Positions 17,669 to 26,194 of a DNA stretch of 41,365 nt are shown piece after piece. Numbering within the stretch: position 1 is the first letter of the stretch; each line of letters opens with the position of its first letter. Both the position numbers and the translations under genes were made by a program. The notes beneath the pieces were generated by a model that saw nothing but the letters and a program-made list of their open reading frames with translations, made no database searches and had not been told where the DNA came from. This DNA comes from Endozoicomonas arenosclerae. Its GTDB lineage: Bacteria; Pseudomonadota; Gammaproteobacteria; Pseudomonadales; Endozoicomonadaceae. The stretch spans positions 1 through 41,365 of the forward strand of contig NZ_LASA01000098.1 in assembly GCF_001562015.1 (NCBI RefSeq). Reading direction: 5' to 3'.

Positions 17669-18079
17669 TTAGTAGTTATTTCTTTTTGAAGAGTCATCGG
17701 TTGAGTATTCAATGAACTCCCACTCCATTCCATTGCCGTCTGAGTAGTAATGACGTCTGCGGAACTCTCCCTCTTCCTGAAACTCAGGAAGCAGTTCATA
17801 GCCTTTCTCCTTGAGCCTTTGATCCAATTCATCCAGCTGTTGAACCACAAAACCAATATGGTTTACGCCATAGTGACTGTAATCCGGTCTTTTGGCTTCA
17901 CCTTCCGGATACTCATTCAAAGCCATGTAGGTGGTGTCATTGCCAAAGTGAACCCAGCGACGACCACGAAACTCTCCACCCCCTCTTACCCTGAAATCAG
18001 GAAAAGCCGCGCCCAGGATACGAGTTGCCTCATCGATTGAGGGGACTGTGATATTGGCGTGTTCGAGATATGCGTTCAT
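17669..18079 (-). CDS. VOC-superfamily (glyoxalase/dioxygenase-like) protein
   Basis: 136 residues with the paired beta-alpha-beta-beta-beta pattern of vicinal-oxygen-chelate proteins. The first half has LEHANITVPSIDEATRIL and the second half has VNHIGFVVQQLDELDQRL and ending strand YYSDGNGMEWEFIEY. Likely metal ligands are His8, His75 or nearby, and a glutamate in EWEFIEY. The reaction is not known. A strong GGAGGGAG ribosome-binding site precedes the ATG. It is the first gene of an operon with the WrbA-like flavodoxin, so the pair may detoxify or reduce a quinone-like compound. Confidence 0.85.
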   Translation of the reverse strand: MNAYLEHANITVPSIDEATRILGAAFPDFRVRGGGEFRGRRWVHFGNDTTYMALNEYPEGEAKRPDYSHYGVNHIGFVVQQLDELDQRLKEKGYELLPEFQEEGEFRRRHYYSDGNGMEWEFIEYSTDDSSKRNNY

Positions 18080-18119
18080 AACTCCCTCCAGATATATAAA
18101 GTTTTTTGTTTACATATTT

Positions 18120-18185
18120 AGATTATGACACAACTCACAGTTTGTAAAGCTTTTTATTTACTAATTAGAAATACCTTCATATACT
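18120..18185. promoter_or_regulatory. Divergent promoters sharing a TTTGTAAA-N8-TTTACTAA operator
   Basis: The dyad is at 18141-18164. Its right arm supplies TTTACT as -35 for the rightward gene, with TATACT (18180-18185) 17 bp later. Its left arm, read leftward, supplies TTTACA as -35, with TAATCT (18125-18120) 17 bp later. One bound dimer would therefore cover both -35 boxes. The rightward -10 ends only 6 bp before the regulator's ATG. Confidence 0.55.
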
Positions 18186-18191
18186 GGAGTC

Positions 18192-18821
18192 ATGAAAAGT
18201 GAAAAAGCCCAAGACAAAATTCTCCAGCTCCTGAAAACAGAAGGTGCAAAAACAGCTGTTGAGCTCGGTAAGACTCTCGACATCACCAGCATGGGTGCCA
18301 GACAGCATCTGGAACGCATGGAGAAACAAGATCTGGTTACCAGTGAGGAAGTCAGTAAGGGGGTGGGTCGTCCAAAAAAACTCTGGCTACTGACAGAGCA
18401 GGCACAATCACACTTTCCTGATCGTCATGATCAGCTCACCGTCGATATGCTCATATCAATTAAGGACGTATTTGGTGAGCAAGGGCTGGATCAGTTGATA
18501 GAGCATCGCTCAAAATCAACGGCTAGGCAGTATCATGAGGCGATTGACCCACTTGGAGACCTGGAAAGCAAAGTGAAGATGCTGGTTAAAGTGAGATCGG
18601 CTGAAGGCTATATGGCTGATTATGAGGCTACCGATAATGGCTTTATTTTCTATGAAAACCACTGCCCTATTTGTTCAGCTGCGTCTTCCTGCCAAGGGTT
18701 TTGCCGTTCAGAGCTGGAGGTCTTTGAAAGCCTGTTTGCAGGGCTGGCAAAGGTTGAACGCCTGGAGCATATCCTCCAGGGCGCTCGGAGATGCACTTAT
18801 TCGATTACTTCGACTTCCTGA
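18192..18821 (+). CDS. SufR-like / ArsR-type winged-helix regulator with C-terminal cysteines
   Basis: 209 residues. The N-terminal winged helix (1-70) reads AVELGKTLDITSMGARQHLERMEKQDLV, then the GVGRPKKLWLLTEQA wing, the pattern of the COG2345 regulators. The C-terminal part holds Cys158, Cys161, Cys167, Cys171 and Cys201, consistent with an Fe-S cluster as in SufR, though the spacing differs from cyanobacterial SufR. It is divergent from the VOC/flavodoxin operon, and the shared operator suggests autoregulation and repression of that operon. The ATG is so close to the -10 that the mRNA may be leaderless; GGAG overlaps the promoter. Its 3' end overlaps dsbB convergently by 17 bp. Confidence 0.83.
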   Translation: MKSEKAQDKILQLLKTEGAKTAVELGKTLDITSMGARQHLERMEKQDLVTSEEVSKGVGRPKKLWLLTEQAQSHFPDRHDQLTVDMLISIKDVFGEQGLDQLIEHRSKSTARQYHEAIDPLGDLESKVKMLVKVRSAEGYMADYEATDNGFIFYENHCPICSAASSCQGFCRSELEVFESLFAGLAKVERLEHILQGARRCTYSITSTS

Positions 18822-19359
18822 AAAGACTGACCAGACAGAGCATATACGCTGCTACGTAAACGCTGAAGATGAATGTCATCCAGTGAGCCATATTCATGCC
18901 CAGGAACAACCAGCCGTCCTGTCCACAAAAGCCGGAAGGCAGGAACATCTGAGGCCACCATTCATACAGGGGTAGATCGAATGGGAACGTAGGCAGAGCC
19001 TTACAGGTCATAAACAGGTCTTCAGACGAGTAGTAGCCCAGCATCTTGATGGATGCGTCCAGGCCATAGGCTGCACCGGCAATCCAGATAACATAGCCCA
19101 CACCTCTGACCAGCTTATTCCTTGGAGCCACCAGCATGATCAAAGCTGCCATCCCAATCAGCAGGACAGCAAGACGCTGATAAACACATAGTTCGCAGGG
19201 GTCCAGGTACATAACGTACTGGAAATAAAAAGCTACGGACTCCAGAAAAACTGCGCTGATCAACATAATCAGCCAGGTGGTTCTGGCATTTTGCCAGTCA
19301 CGGATAGCCCCCAGGGGGTCGGTTCTGAAATCAGTCCAGAGATGGGATAGTTTCGTCAA
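18805..19359 (-). CDS. dsbB: DsbB-family disulfide bond formation protein
   Basis: 184 residues with four hydrophobic segments. The quinone-linked redox pair CELC is at 55-58 in the context DPCELCVYQRLA. The second periplasmic loop pair is Cys119 and Cys145. The family reoxidises DsbA by passing electrons to ubiquinone. Length and the second-loop layout are closer to the DsbB/DsbI side than to the shortest DsbB forms. The start is TTG, with GGAGAAG eight to nine bases before; the next in-frame ATG would cut into the first helix. The DsbA-like gene lies directly upstream on the same strand, with 136 bp between. Confidence 0.88.
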   Translation of the reverse strand: MTKLSHLWTDFRTDPLGAIRDWQNARTTWLIMLISAVFLESVAFYFQYVMYLDPCELCVYQRLAVLLIGMAALIMLVAPRNKLVRGVGYVIWIAGAAYGLDASIKMLGYYSSEDLFMTCKALPTFPFDLPLYEWWPQMFLPSGFCGQDGWLFLGMNMAHWMTFIFSVYVAAYMLCLVSLFRKSK

Positions 19360-19401
19360 AACAGTGCTTCTCCAAAAGCCTGTATATTCTTCTGAGTATG
19401 T

Positions 19402-19486
19402 CGGAGTCTCAAGTCAAACTCCGTCAGATAAAGATACTGTATGCGTCAGATGAGTGTAAGACAGATTACAAGAAACTGACGGAGTT
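19402..19486 (-). promoter_or_regulatory. Three mutually complementary segments between dsbA-like and dsbB genes
   Basis: CTGACGGAGTT (19476-19486) is perfectly complementary to AACTCCGTCAG (19417-19427). The latter can alternatively pair, through ACTCCG (19418-19423), with CGGAGT at 19402-19407. The two pairings exclude each other, as in an attenuator or mRNA-processing switch. No T-run terminator follows. Confidence 0.35.
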
Positions 19487-19495
19487 CAATAGTGC

Positions 19496-20104
19496 TTACA
19501 GGGTCAGTAAGTAATCAATCAGTGCATAGAACTGATCAAAGGAACGAATGCTGTTCATATTGACCAGATACTGGCCATTAACTACAAAACTGGGCACAGA
19601 TGGCAGCGCCTCTTCGTACATTTTCCACTTTTTCAGGCGAGCCTGCACAGCAGGGTCTTTCAATCCCTTCTGAAACGTTTCCTTACTCATGCCACTTTTC
19701 TCAAGAGTGGCAAAGAAGGCTTTTTCATTTTCCCACTCGCCGGCACTGTCTTTCTGAACGGCTTCAAAAAGAGCATCTTTTATTTTCTCAGCCTGAGCAG
19801 TCCCCTGAACAATAGCCAGAGCCTCACTGGCACGATCGCCAAACTCAGCCACATAAGCGATATGCTTTTGTTTAAATTCGACATCTTTTCCCGCCATCTG
19901 CGACTTCACGCTATCAATCATCTCCTGATCCCAGCGGTAGCAACTGTGGCAATAAACAGAAAACACTTCGGTCAGTGTGGGCTCACTGGATTTTTCAAAG
20001 CTGGCGGGTAGCCGGGTATAGTCTTTACCTTCCACAAAAGCTTTTGCAAAAACGGTCATAGGCAGTGCCAACAACAAAAAGATCAGGGCTAACGGTTTTT
20101 TCAC
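19496..20104 (-). CDS. DsbA-like thiol:disulfide oxidoreductase (CHSC active site)
   Basis: 202 residues with a clear signal peptide (MKKPLALIFLLLALPMTVFA). The thioredoxin-fold active site is CHSC at 52-55 in VFSVYCHSCYRWD. The cis-proline loop SVPSF has Pro170. A helical insert lies between them. DsbA normally has CPHC, and the X-X dipeptide sets the redox potential, so HS is an unusual pair. The gene starts at GTG with AGGAAA eight bases upstream. It is paired with dsbB downstream, which should reoxidise it. Confidence 0.88.
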   Translation of the reverse strand: MKKPLALIFLLLALPMTVFAKAFVEGKDYTRLPASFEKSSEPTLTEVFSVYCHSCYRWDQEMIDSVKSQMAGKDVEFKQKHIAYVAEFGDRASEALAIVQGTAQAEKIKDALFEAVQKDSAGEWENEKAFFATLEKSGMSKETFQKGLKDPAVQARLKKWKMYEEALPSVPSFVVNGQYLVNMNSIRSFDQFYALIDYLLTL

Positions 20105-20254
20105 AAAGGGGTTTCCTGTTCACTCAATACGGACTGCTATCAATATCACCCTGAGGTAAAATCGTTCTCCATTCGACGCGGGTGGCTTGATTCAGATATT
20201 CAGCACTCATCCTCCATCAGTTTTCCTGATGGCCATATAAGGACTTAGACCTAA

Positions 20255-21094
20255 ATGAAATTCATTGGCGCTCACGTGAGCGCAGCCGGTGGTGTAGAGA
20301 ATGCGCCCCTGAACGCCCACAAGATTGGCGCCTCCGCTTTTGCATTGTTTACGAAAAATCAGAGGCAGTGGAAAGCTAAGCCTCTGACGGAGAAAAACAT
20401 TCAGCTGTTCAAGGAACGGTGTGAAAAGTACGGCTATAAGCCTCAGCAAATTCTTCCCCATGACAGTTACCTGATCAATCTGGGACATCCTGAGCAGGAA
20501 GCATTGCAAAAGTCTCGTGATGCCTTTGTGGATGAGTTGCAGCGCTGCATGCAACTTGGCCTGGACAGACTGAATTTCCACCCCGGAAGTCATTTGAGAA
20601 AAATGGATATATCTCTGTGCCTGTCTCGAATTTCCGAATCCATCAACCTGGCTCTGGATCAGAGTGAAGGGGTGATAGCGGTTATCGAAAATACCGCTGG
20701 TCAGGGCAGTAATCTGGGCTGGCGGTTTGAAGAATTATCCGAGATTATTGATCAGGTAGAAGACAAAAGCCGGGTAGGTGTCTGCCTGGATACCTGCCAT
20801 ACCTTTGCCGCTGGTTATGATTTGAGAACACAGGAAAGCTGCGAGAAAACCTTTTCTGAGTTTGAACAAACTGTGGGCTTCCAGTACCTCAAGGGTATGC
20901 ACCTGAATGACTCCAAGTGTGAACTGGGTTCAAGAAAAGATCGCCATCACAGCTTGGGGCAGGGAGAAATTGGCTGGGAAGTGTTCCGATACATCATGAA
21001 AGATGACCGTTTCAACGGTGTTCCCATGGTATTGGAAACCATTGACGAAACGATCTGGCCTGATGAGATTGAAGCATTAAAGATGATGCAGTAA
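20255..21094 (+). CDS. nfo: Endonuclease IV (AP endonuclease)
   Basis: 279 residues, the usual size for Nfo (E. coli 285). It cleaves DNA 5' of abasic sites in base-excision repair and binds three zinc ions. Metal-ligand motifs are visible in order: [50 protein letters not shown] and MVLETID. It starts at ATG with a weakly placed AGGA. It is convergent with serA, with a strong hairpin between the two. Confidence 0.96.
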   Translation: MKFIGAHVSAAGGVENAPLNAHKIGASAFALFTKNQRQWKAKPLTEKNIQLFKERCEKYGYKPQQILPHDSYLINLGHPEQEALQKSRDAFVDELQRCMQLGLDRLNFHPGSHLRKMDISLCLSRISESINLALDQSEGVIAVIENTAGQGSNLGWRFEELSEIIDQVEDKSRVGVCLDTCHTFAAGYDLRTQESCEKTFSEFEQTVGFQYLKGMHLNDSKCELGSRKDRHHSLGQGEIGWEVFRYIMKDDRFNGVPMVLETIDETIWPDEIEALKMMQ

Positions 21095-21100
21095 GGAGAG

Positions 21101-21127
21101 TTCTGGCCGGACTGAATCCGGCCAGAA
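21101..21127. terminator. Strong hairpin between nfo and serA
   Basis: TTCTGGCCGG (21101-21110) pairs perfectly with CCGGCCAGAA (21118-21127) over a 7-nt loop. There is no T-run, but the position between convergent genes and the GC-rich stem make a shared transcript end likely. Confidence 0.6.
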
Positions 21128-21133
21128 TGAAGA

Positions 21134-22363
21134 TCAGTAAAGAATCCGGCAGCGAATAGTACCTTCGATTTCTTTCAGCTTCTCCAGTGCAATTTCACTG
21201 TGATCCGCATCGACATCAATCACTACATAACCGACGGATTCATTGGTTTGCAGGAACTGACCACTGATGTTGATATCGTTCTCAGAGAACACCCTGTTAA
21301 TCGCCCCCAGAACACCTGGAATATTCTCGTGAATATGCAGAAGACGATGCTTCTCAGGGTGGCCTGGCAGTGAAACTTCAGGAAAGTTAACAGACGACAA
21401 TGTTGTGCCATTATCACTGTACATAATGAACTTCTCGGACACTTCACGACCGATGTTTTCCTGAGCTTCCTGAGTACTGCCACCCACGTGAGGTGTCAGA
21501 ATCACATTATCCAGACCACGCAACGGGCTGATAAACTCATCATTGTTAGAGCGAGGCTCTTCAGGGAATACATCAATCGCGGCACCCAGCAGTCTTTTGG
21601 TTTCAATGGCTGAAGCCAGGGACTGAATATCAACAACGGTACCCCGGGAAGCATTGATCAGAACACTGCCTTCTTTCATGGCAGCAAACTGCTCTTCACC
21701 AAACATCCATTTAGTGGCAGGCGTTTCAGGTACGTGCAGGCTGACAACATCAGACATGGCCAGCAGGTCGTTGAGATTACCCACCTGTTTGGCATTACCA
21801 ATGGAAAGCTTAGTCACTACATCGTAGTAATAAACGTCCATGCCCATAGACTCAGCCAGAACACTCAATTGGCTACCAATACTGCCATAGCCAACAATAC
21901 CCAGCTTTTTGCCACGAATTTCATAGGAATTTGCGGCGCTCTTCTGCCAGCCACCACGATGGGCTACGGCATTCTTTTCAGGGACACCGCGTAACAGCAG
22001 GATAGCTTCAGCCAACACCAGTTCAGCTACAGAGCGGGTGTTGGAATAAGGCGCATTGAAAACCGGGATACCCCGTGCGGTGGCTGCACCCAGCTCAACC
22101 TGGTTGGTACCGATACAGAAGCAACCCACTGCAATCAGCTTCTCTGCAGCGGCAAAGATCTCTTCGGTCAGTTGGGTTCGGGATCGAATACCTACAAAAT
22201 GTGCTTCGGAAATCCGGCGCTTCAGCTCATCTTCTGGCAGGGATTTGGACACATAATCAATATTGGTATAACCGGAAGCTTCAAGCACTTCCACAGCAGA
22301 CTGATGAACTCCTTCCAGAAGAAGGAATCGGATCTTACTCTTGTCCAGGGAAATAGAAGGCAT
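21134..22363 (-). CDS. serA: D-3-phosphoglycerate dehydrogenase
   Basis: 409 residues, E. coli-type SerA (about 410), the first step of serine synthesis. The NAD Rossmann motif is GIVGYGSIGSQL near 155-166. Catalytic Arg (INASRGTVVD), Glu (DVFPEEP) and His (TPHVGGST) are present. The C-terminal ACT domain (from about residue 335, HENIPGVLGAINRVFSENDINI) is where serine feedback acts. It starts at ATG with a poor ribosome-binding site. Upstream lies an AT-rich hairpin at 22398-22432. Confidence 0.96.
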   Translation of the reverse strand: MPSISLDKSKIRFLLLEGVHQSAVEVLEASGYTNIDYVSKSLPEDELKRRISEAHFVGIRSRTQLTEEIFAAAEKLIAVGCFCIGTNQVELGAATARGIPVFNAPYSNTRSVAELVLAEAILLLRGVPEKNAVAHRGGWQKSAANSYEIRGKKLGIVGYGSIGSQLSVLAESMGMDVYYYDVVTKLSIGNAKQVGNLNDLLAMSDVVSLHVPETPATKWMFGEEQFAAMKEGSVLINASRGTVVDIQSLASAIETKRLLGAAIDVFPEEPRSNNDEFISPLRGLDNVILTPHVGGSTQEAQENIGREVSEKFIMYSDNGTTLSSVNFPEVSLPGHPEKHRLLHIHENIPGVLGAINRVFSENDINISGQFLQTNESVGYVVIDVDADHSEIALEKLKEIEGTIRCRILY

Positions 22364-22397
22364 AACAATAGCTCAGATGTCTTATTATCTACTGTGA

Positions 22398-22432
22398 AAA
22401 TTATTTCATCCTGAATGGATACGAAATAATTT
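22398..22432. promoter_or_regulatory. AT-rich palindrome upstream of serA
   Basis: AAATTATTTC (22398-22407) and GAAATAATTT (22423-22432) are perfect inverted repeats, extended inward by ATCC / GGAT with a 2-nt bulge. It lies 35 bp before the serA start and could be an operator or a 5'-leader hairpin. Confidence 0.4.
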
Positions 22433-22795
22433 CCTTAGCTCATGGCTGCAGAACAATCTTTTCAAGGATTATTTCACTGACCAAAGGCCGTCTTGCCCAT
22501 GCAGCACTCATGAACTTCGATGACGAATTCTGCCGTACTGCGCAGTTGGCAAAGTTGTCTTTTTTCGCCACAACGTCTCTTTTCAATAAGGATGCCTGAA
22601 AAGAATTCCTGCTCATGGCTGGGTACAACCGGAGTCACTCTGTAGCGCTGGAATAGTTATAGTAGCTAGTTTTATAACCTACCGGGCTGGGGATAATAGC
22701 ATACAAAAGAGAAACACCCTTACCCTAAACGGATAAACCCTGTATTTATCCACTACAGGGCTTAAACCTTGGATATAGAGCGGTTATGATGTGGC
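22433..22795. other. Intergenic region with competing hairpins, no accepted gene
   Basis: A minus-strand frame at 22440-22628 lacks a ribosome-binding site and is not accepted. At 22731-22760 two mutually exclusive hairpins overlap: GGATAAA / TTTATCC (22731-22737, 22745-22751) and CCCTGTA / TACAGGG (22738-22744, 22754-22760). They lie downstream of the DUF4404 gene and may end its transcript. Confidence 0.4.
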
Positions 22796-23056
22796 TCAGA
22801 CACCAATGCTCGAAAGCGTGGTCAGTATCTGCCTGATAGCCTGTGACAGTGCAGGATGTTCTTCTGAGAACTTGATCGCTTCCTGCTCCAGTTGTTCATT
22901 ATAATCCTGCAGGGGAATCTCTCCTTCTGCCTGAGCCAGAGCCAGCTGGAGTTCATCGGTAATTTGCTTGAGAGCACCTGCAGTACAATCATCCACAGGT
23001 TGACCTTCAAGGAGGTCATGCAGATTCTGGATATTGATATGGAGTTCTTCGGACAT
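22796..23056 (-). CDS. DUF4404-family small protein
   Basis: 86 residues, acidic, all helical. It opens MSEELHINIQNLHDLLE and continues with a second helix pair ending HPALSQAIRQILTTLSSIGV, which matches the small DUF4404 family of gammaproteobacteria as I remember it. No function is established. A good AGGAG ribosome-binding site precedes the ATG. It is divergent from the FAH-family gene. Coiled-coil-like heptads suggest oligomerisation or a partner protein. Confidence 0.7.
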   Translation of the reverse strand: MSEELHINIQNLHDLLEGQPVDDCTAGALKQITDELQLALAQAEGEIPLQDYNEQLEQEAIKFSEEHPALSQAIRQILTTLSSIGV

Positions 23057-23207
23057 GGCGTGCTCCTGTGATCAGGGAAACCTGGAAACTAAAGCCTGTA
23101 CTGTGAATGATAGCCTCAGCAGGAGTACCCGGCTGACAAATACTGATGATGCCCCAGGCCATGAGCAAAATAAAAACACAAGAAAAAACAAGCAAGAAGG
23201 AAGCCTT

Positions 23208-23870
23208 ATGAAGTACAGGCACCACTGGCTAAGTGGCGACCGTATCGATCTGCCTACGGGAAAAGTAGTCTGCGTAGGTCGCAACTACGCAAAGCACATT
23301 CAGGAATTAAACAATCCGCTGCCCGATGATCCCGTCCTGTTCATCAAACCTGCCACCTCTCTGGTTCCCCTGGAAGCGCCTTTTCCTATTCCCACTGATC
23401 GAGGAGAAGTTCATCACGAAACGGAAATTGCCATCCTGATAGATACTCGTCTTCAGAATGCCAGCGAAGGTGAAAGTATTGATGCCATCAAGGCATTGGG
23501 TCTGGCTCTTGACCTGACTCTGAGAGATGTTCAGTCACGCCTGAAAGCCAAGGGGCTCCCCTGGGAAATAGCCAAGGCCTTTGATGGCAGCTGCCCGGTT
23601 TCCGGCTTTATTGCCAAGGAACATTTACCCAACCTTGATGACATTCACTTCAGTTTGAAAATTAATGGGGAAACCCGTCAGGAAGACACATCAGCCCATA
23701 TGCTGACCTCCATCACAGGATTGATCAGTTACATCAGTCGTCATTTCACTCTGGAGCCTGGTGATATTGTTCTTACGGGTACACCCGCTGGCGTGGGGCC
23801 ACTAAAGCCGGGAGATCAACTGGAACTGGCTATTTCTGAACGTTTCACTGTGACTACATCCTGTTTGTAA
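23208..23870 (+). CDS. Fumarylacetoacetate hydrolase-family protein (YcgM-like)
   Basis: 220 residues from the ATG at 23208, which has AAGGAAG in front; a longer in-frame reading to 23034 would run into the divergent DUF4404 gene and is rejected. Core motifs are VCVGRNYAKHIQEL, FIKPATSL, the metal ligands HHETEIAIL (Glu71, Glu73) and ALDLTLRDVQ (Asp102), and GDIVLTGTPAGVGP. Size and motifs match YcgM/FAHD1-type acylpyruvate hydrolases or oxaloacetate tautomerases, which act on small keto-acids with Mg2+ or Mn2+. The exact substrate is not decidable from sequence. Confidence 0.9.
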   Translation: MKYRHHWLSGDRIDLPTGKVVCVGRNYAKHIQELNNPLPDDPVLFIKPATSLVPLEAPFPIPTDRGEVHHETEIAILIDTRLQNASEGESIDAIKALGLALDLTLRDVQSRLKAKGLPWEIAKAFDGSCPVSGFIAKEHLPNLDDIHFSLKINGETRQEDTSAHMLTSITGLISYISRHFTLEPGDIVLTGTPAGVGPLKPGDQLELAISERFTVTTSCL

Positions 23871-23947
23871 TCTTTGGACACTAAAGAACTCGGCTTTTCT
23901 TCAGATATTGATAATAGAGAAATCAGGCCACAGGCAAGGGAAAGCCA

Positions 23948-24340
23948 GTGTCAGCCCAGGAAGCATATAACCTCCACATACTGGTTGTAGAAGACAATCA
24001 GGTAAACCAGATGGTAGCCAGAAAACTGCTGGAAAAGTTGGGTTGTACTTGTGAAGTGGCTGAAAATGGCCAGGAGGCACTGGATGTTCTGGACTCTGAA
24101 AAATCCTTTGACCTGATCCTTATGGACTGCATGATGCCTGTGATGGACGGCCTGGAAGCCACTGAAAAAATCAGAGCCTCCGGCCAAAACTATGCCAATA
24201 TTCCCATTATTGCCTTCACCGCCAATGCCATGGAATCGGATCAGATTGCCTGTAAGTCAGCGGGCATGAACGATTTTATGGACAAGCCTGTTACCGTCGC
24301 CAAAATGTCAGAAACACTCGCCCGCTGGGTAAAATCCTGA
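23948..24340 (+). CDS. Stand-alone response-regulator receiver protein
   Basis: 130 residues, one receiver domain and no output domain. Acidic pocket Glu15-Asp16 and phospho-acceptor Asp60 (LILMDCMMPVMDG) are present, with Thr91 and Lys113 in DKP. The opening ILVVEDNQVNQMVARKLLEKLG is typical of receivers from hybrid histidine kinases, so it may relay phosphate rather than bind DNA. It starts at GTG with AAGGGA. No kinase is nearby. It is convergent with the thioesterase gene, only one base apart. Confidence 0.9.
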   Translation: MSAQEAYNLHILVVEDNQVNQMVARKLLEKLGCTCEVAENGQEALDVLDSEKSFDLILMDCMMPVMDGLEATEKIRASGQNYANIPIIAFTANAMESDQIACKSAGMNDFMDKPVTVAKMSETLARWVKS

Positions 24341-24341
24341 C

Positions 24342-24740
24342 TTAATACTCGGCACTCTGAATTCGACGAGTGGTTCCCTGTGGATCAATCGCTACGAAAA
24401 CCATGCTGGTTTCAGTCAGCTTGGCACTGCCATGTTTATCTTCCACCCAGGCTTCCACAACAACTCTAATCGACGTTTTGCCCACTTCTGTTACCCGGGT
24501 AAACAGTGAAAGAATATCGCCCACTTTTACCGGGCGCATAAAGCTCATACTGCCAATACTGACGGTGACCACACGACCTCGGGCAATTTTTCTGGCCATG
24601 ATTTCTCCCGCCAGATCAACTTGCATGGCTACCCAGCCACCAAATACATCGCCTGTCGTATTAACGGACTGATAGTCCGCCAGCACCTTAAGCGTTAATT
24701 CTCCCTGAGGTCCGGGAGCGAGATCGTTATCCAGTTCCAT
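24342..24740 (-). CDS. YciA-type acyl-CoA thioesterase (hotdog fold)
   Basis: 132 residues from the ATG at 24740 (GGAGAG in front); an in-frame GTG five codons earlier is less likely. The hotdog helix motif is seen in NTTGDVFGGWVAMQVDLAGEIMAR, with the catalytic Asp in G-D-V-F-G-G. VTVSIGSMSFMRPVKVGDIL and the ETSMVFVAID strand complete the fold. YciA enzymes hydrolyse a range of acyl-CoA esters. It lies just downstream of the TRAP permease genes but with its own ribosome-binding site. Confidence 0.9.
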   Translation of the reverse strand: MELDNDLAPGPQGELTLKVLADYQSVNTTGDVFGGWVAMQVDLAGEIMARKIARGRVVTVSIGSMSFMRPVKVGDILSLFTRVTEVGKTSIRVVVEAWVEDKHGSAKLTETSMVFVAIDPQGTTRRIQSAEY

Positions 24741-24811
24741 ATTGCTCTCCAGCACTTATTGTTCTTGTTTTTATGAGCTGGCCGGGTATCTCTCCCAGCC
24801 CTGATTACGGC

Positions 24812-26194
24812 TTAGCCGTAAAGTTGTTCCGGAAGCCAAGTGGCCATTTCCGGCCAGACTGCCAATGCACACAACAGCAGCAGCTGGATAATCACGAAGG
24901 GCACCACGCCTTTGTAGATGTCGGACGTTTTTACTTCCGGTGGTGCAACACCCCTGAGATAGAACAGTGCAAACCCAAACGGCGGCGTTAAAAAAGAGGT
25001 CTGCAAGTTGACGGCAATCATGATCCCCAGCCAAACCGGATCCAATCCCATGGACAGCAAAACCGGTCCCACCATGGGCACAATCACAAAAGTAATTTCA
25101 ATAAAATCGAGGATAAAGCCCAGCAGGAACATGACCAGCATGACCACCAGAACGGCTGTAAATACGCCTCCTGGCATGCTGGTGAAGAGTTCATGAATCA
25201 ACTCTTCTCCTCCAAATCCTCTGAACACCAGCGAAAACACCGAAGCCCCGATCAGAATCAAAAATACCATACAAGTGACTTTTGTCGTATTTTTCAGGGT
25301 TTCGGACAAGGTATTAACATTCAACTGACGTTTGAGTACTGCCAGTAAAATAGCCCCCAACGCACCCACTCCAGCCGCTTCTGTCGGAGTAGCGGCACCG
25401 GCCAGAATAGAACCCAACACTGCACCAATGAGTAAGAGTGGTGGCAACAGATTCATCAGTAGCGAACCATTATCGCCTTTATCGTAGGCCTCAAGATCCT
25501 CGTTAGTCAGGCCAGGTGCTGCAGCAGGATTTCTCCATGCCACAATCATCAGATAGATGGCATAAGCCGCCACCAGAATCAGTCCGGGAATTATCGCCCC
25601 GACAAACAGGTCTCCTACTGAAACCGTTTTAGGCGAGAAGATTCCCATTTGCAGCTGTGCCTGCTGATACGCTGTGGATAACACATCCCCCAGTAATACC
25701 AGAGCAATGGACGGAGGAATAATTTGTCCAAGGCTTCCGGTGGCGCAGATAGTTCCTGTGGCCAGAGACGTTGAATATCCTCGCTTAAGCATCGTGGGCA
25801 GAGACAGTAATCCCATGGTTACGACGGTGGCTCCAACAATACCGGTGCTCGCAGCCAGTAACATGCCTACCAAGGTTACTGAAAGCCCCAGGCCACCTCT
25901 CATGCGGCCAAAGAGACGAGCCATGCTCTCCAGAAGCCCCTCGGCCACTCTGGACTTTTCAAGCATGCACCCCATAAATACGAAAAGGGGCACCGCAATG
26001 AGCGTCTGATTGGTCACAATCCCAAACAATCTGCTGGGCAAAGCACTCAAGAAAGAAGGATCAAAGAAGCCGGTCAGAACACCTGCTCCGGCAAATATCA
26101 GAGCAGTGCCAGCCAATGAAAAAGCAACAGGGTAGCCCGCCAGAAGTACCAGGCATACCGCCAAAAACATGAACAGGGGAATGTATTCAGCCAT
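24812..26194 (-). CDS. dctM: TRAP transporter large permease subunit (DctM)
   Basis: 460 residues from the ATG at 26194 (MAEYIPLFMF...), the size of DctM, with about 12-13 membrane segments. Family stretches are visible: NQTLIAVPLFVFMGCMLEKS, GMLLAASTGIVGATVVTMGLLSLP, ICATGSLGQIIPPSIALVLLGD and LQTSFLTPPFGFALFYLRGVAP. The long DctM form with an extra loop (PGLTNEDLEAYDKGDN) resembles the mannitol/chloroaromatic-type subgroup. It uses a sodium gradient together with DctQ and a periplasmic binding protein. The start overlaps the dctQ stop by 8 bases. No dctP is adjacent. Confidence 0.93.
   Translation of the reverse strand: MAEYIPLFMFLAVCLVLLAGYPVAFSLAGTALIFAGAGVLTGFFDPSFLSALPSRLFGIVTNQTLIAVPLFVFMGCMLEKSRVAEGLLESMARLFGRMRGGLGLSVTLVGMLLAASTGIVGATVVTMGLLSLPTMLKRGYSTSLATGTICATGSLGQIIPPSIALVLLGDVLSTAYQQAQLQMGIFSPKTVSVGDLFVGAIIPGLILVAAYAIYLMIVAWRNPAAAPGLTNEDLEAYDKGDNGSLLMNLLPPLLLIGAVLGSILAGAATPTEAAGVGALGAILLAVLKRQLNVNTLSETLKNTTKVTCMVFLILIGASVFSLVFRGFGGEELIHELFTSMPGGVFTAVLVVMLVMFLLGFILDFIEITFVIVPMVGPVLLSMGLDPVWLGIMIAVNLQTSFLTPPFGFALFYLRGVAPPEVKTSDIYKGVVPFVIIQLLLLCALAVWPEMATWLPEQLYG

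Noticed and set aside
22440-22628. 62-codon frame upstream of serA
   Set aside because: No ribosome-binding site, and it lies in a region without other coding signs.
23034-23207. N-terminal extension of the FAH-family gene
   Set aside because: It overlaps the divergent DUF4404 gene and its ribosome-binding site, and has no family similarity; the ATG at 23208 has a good site.
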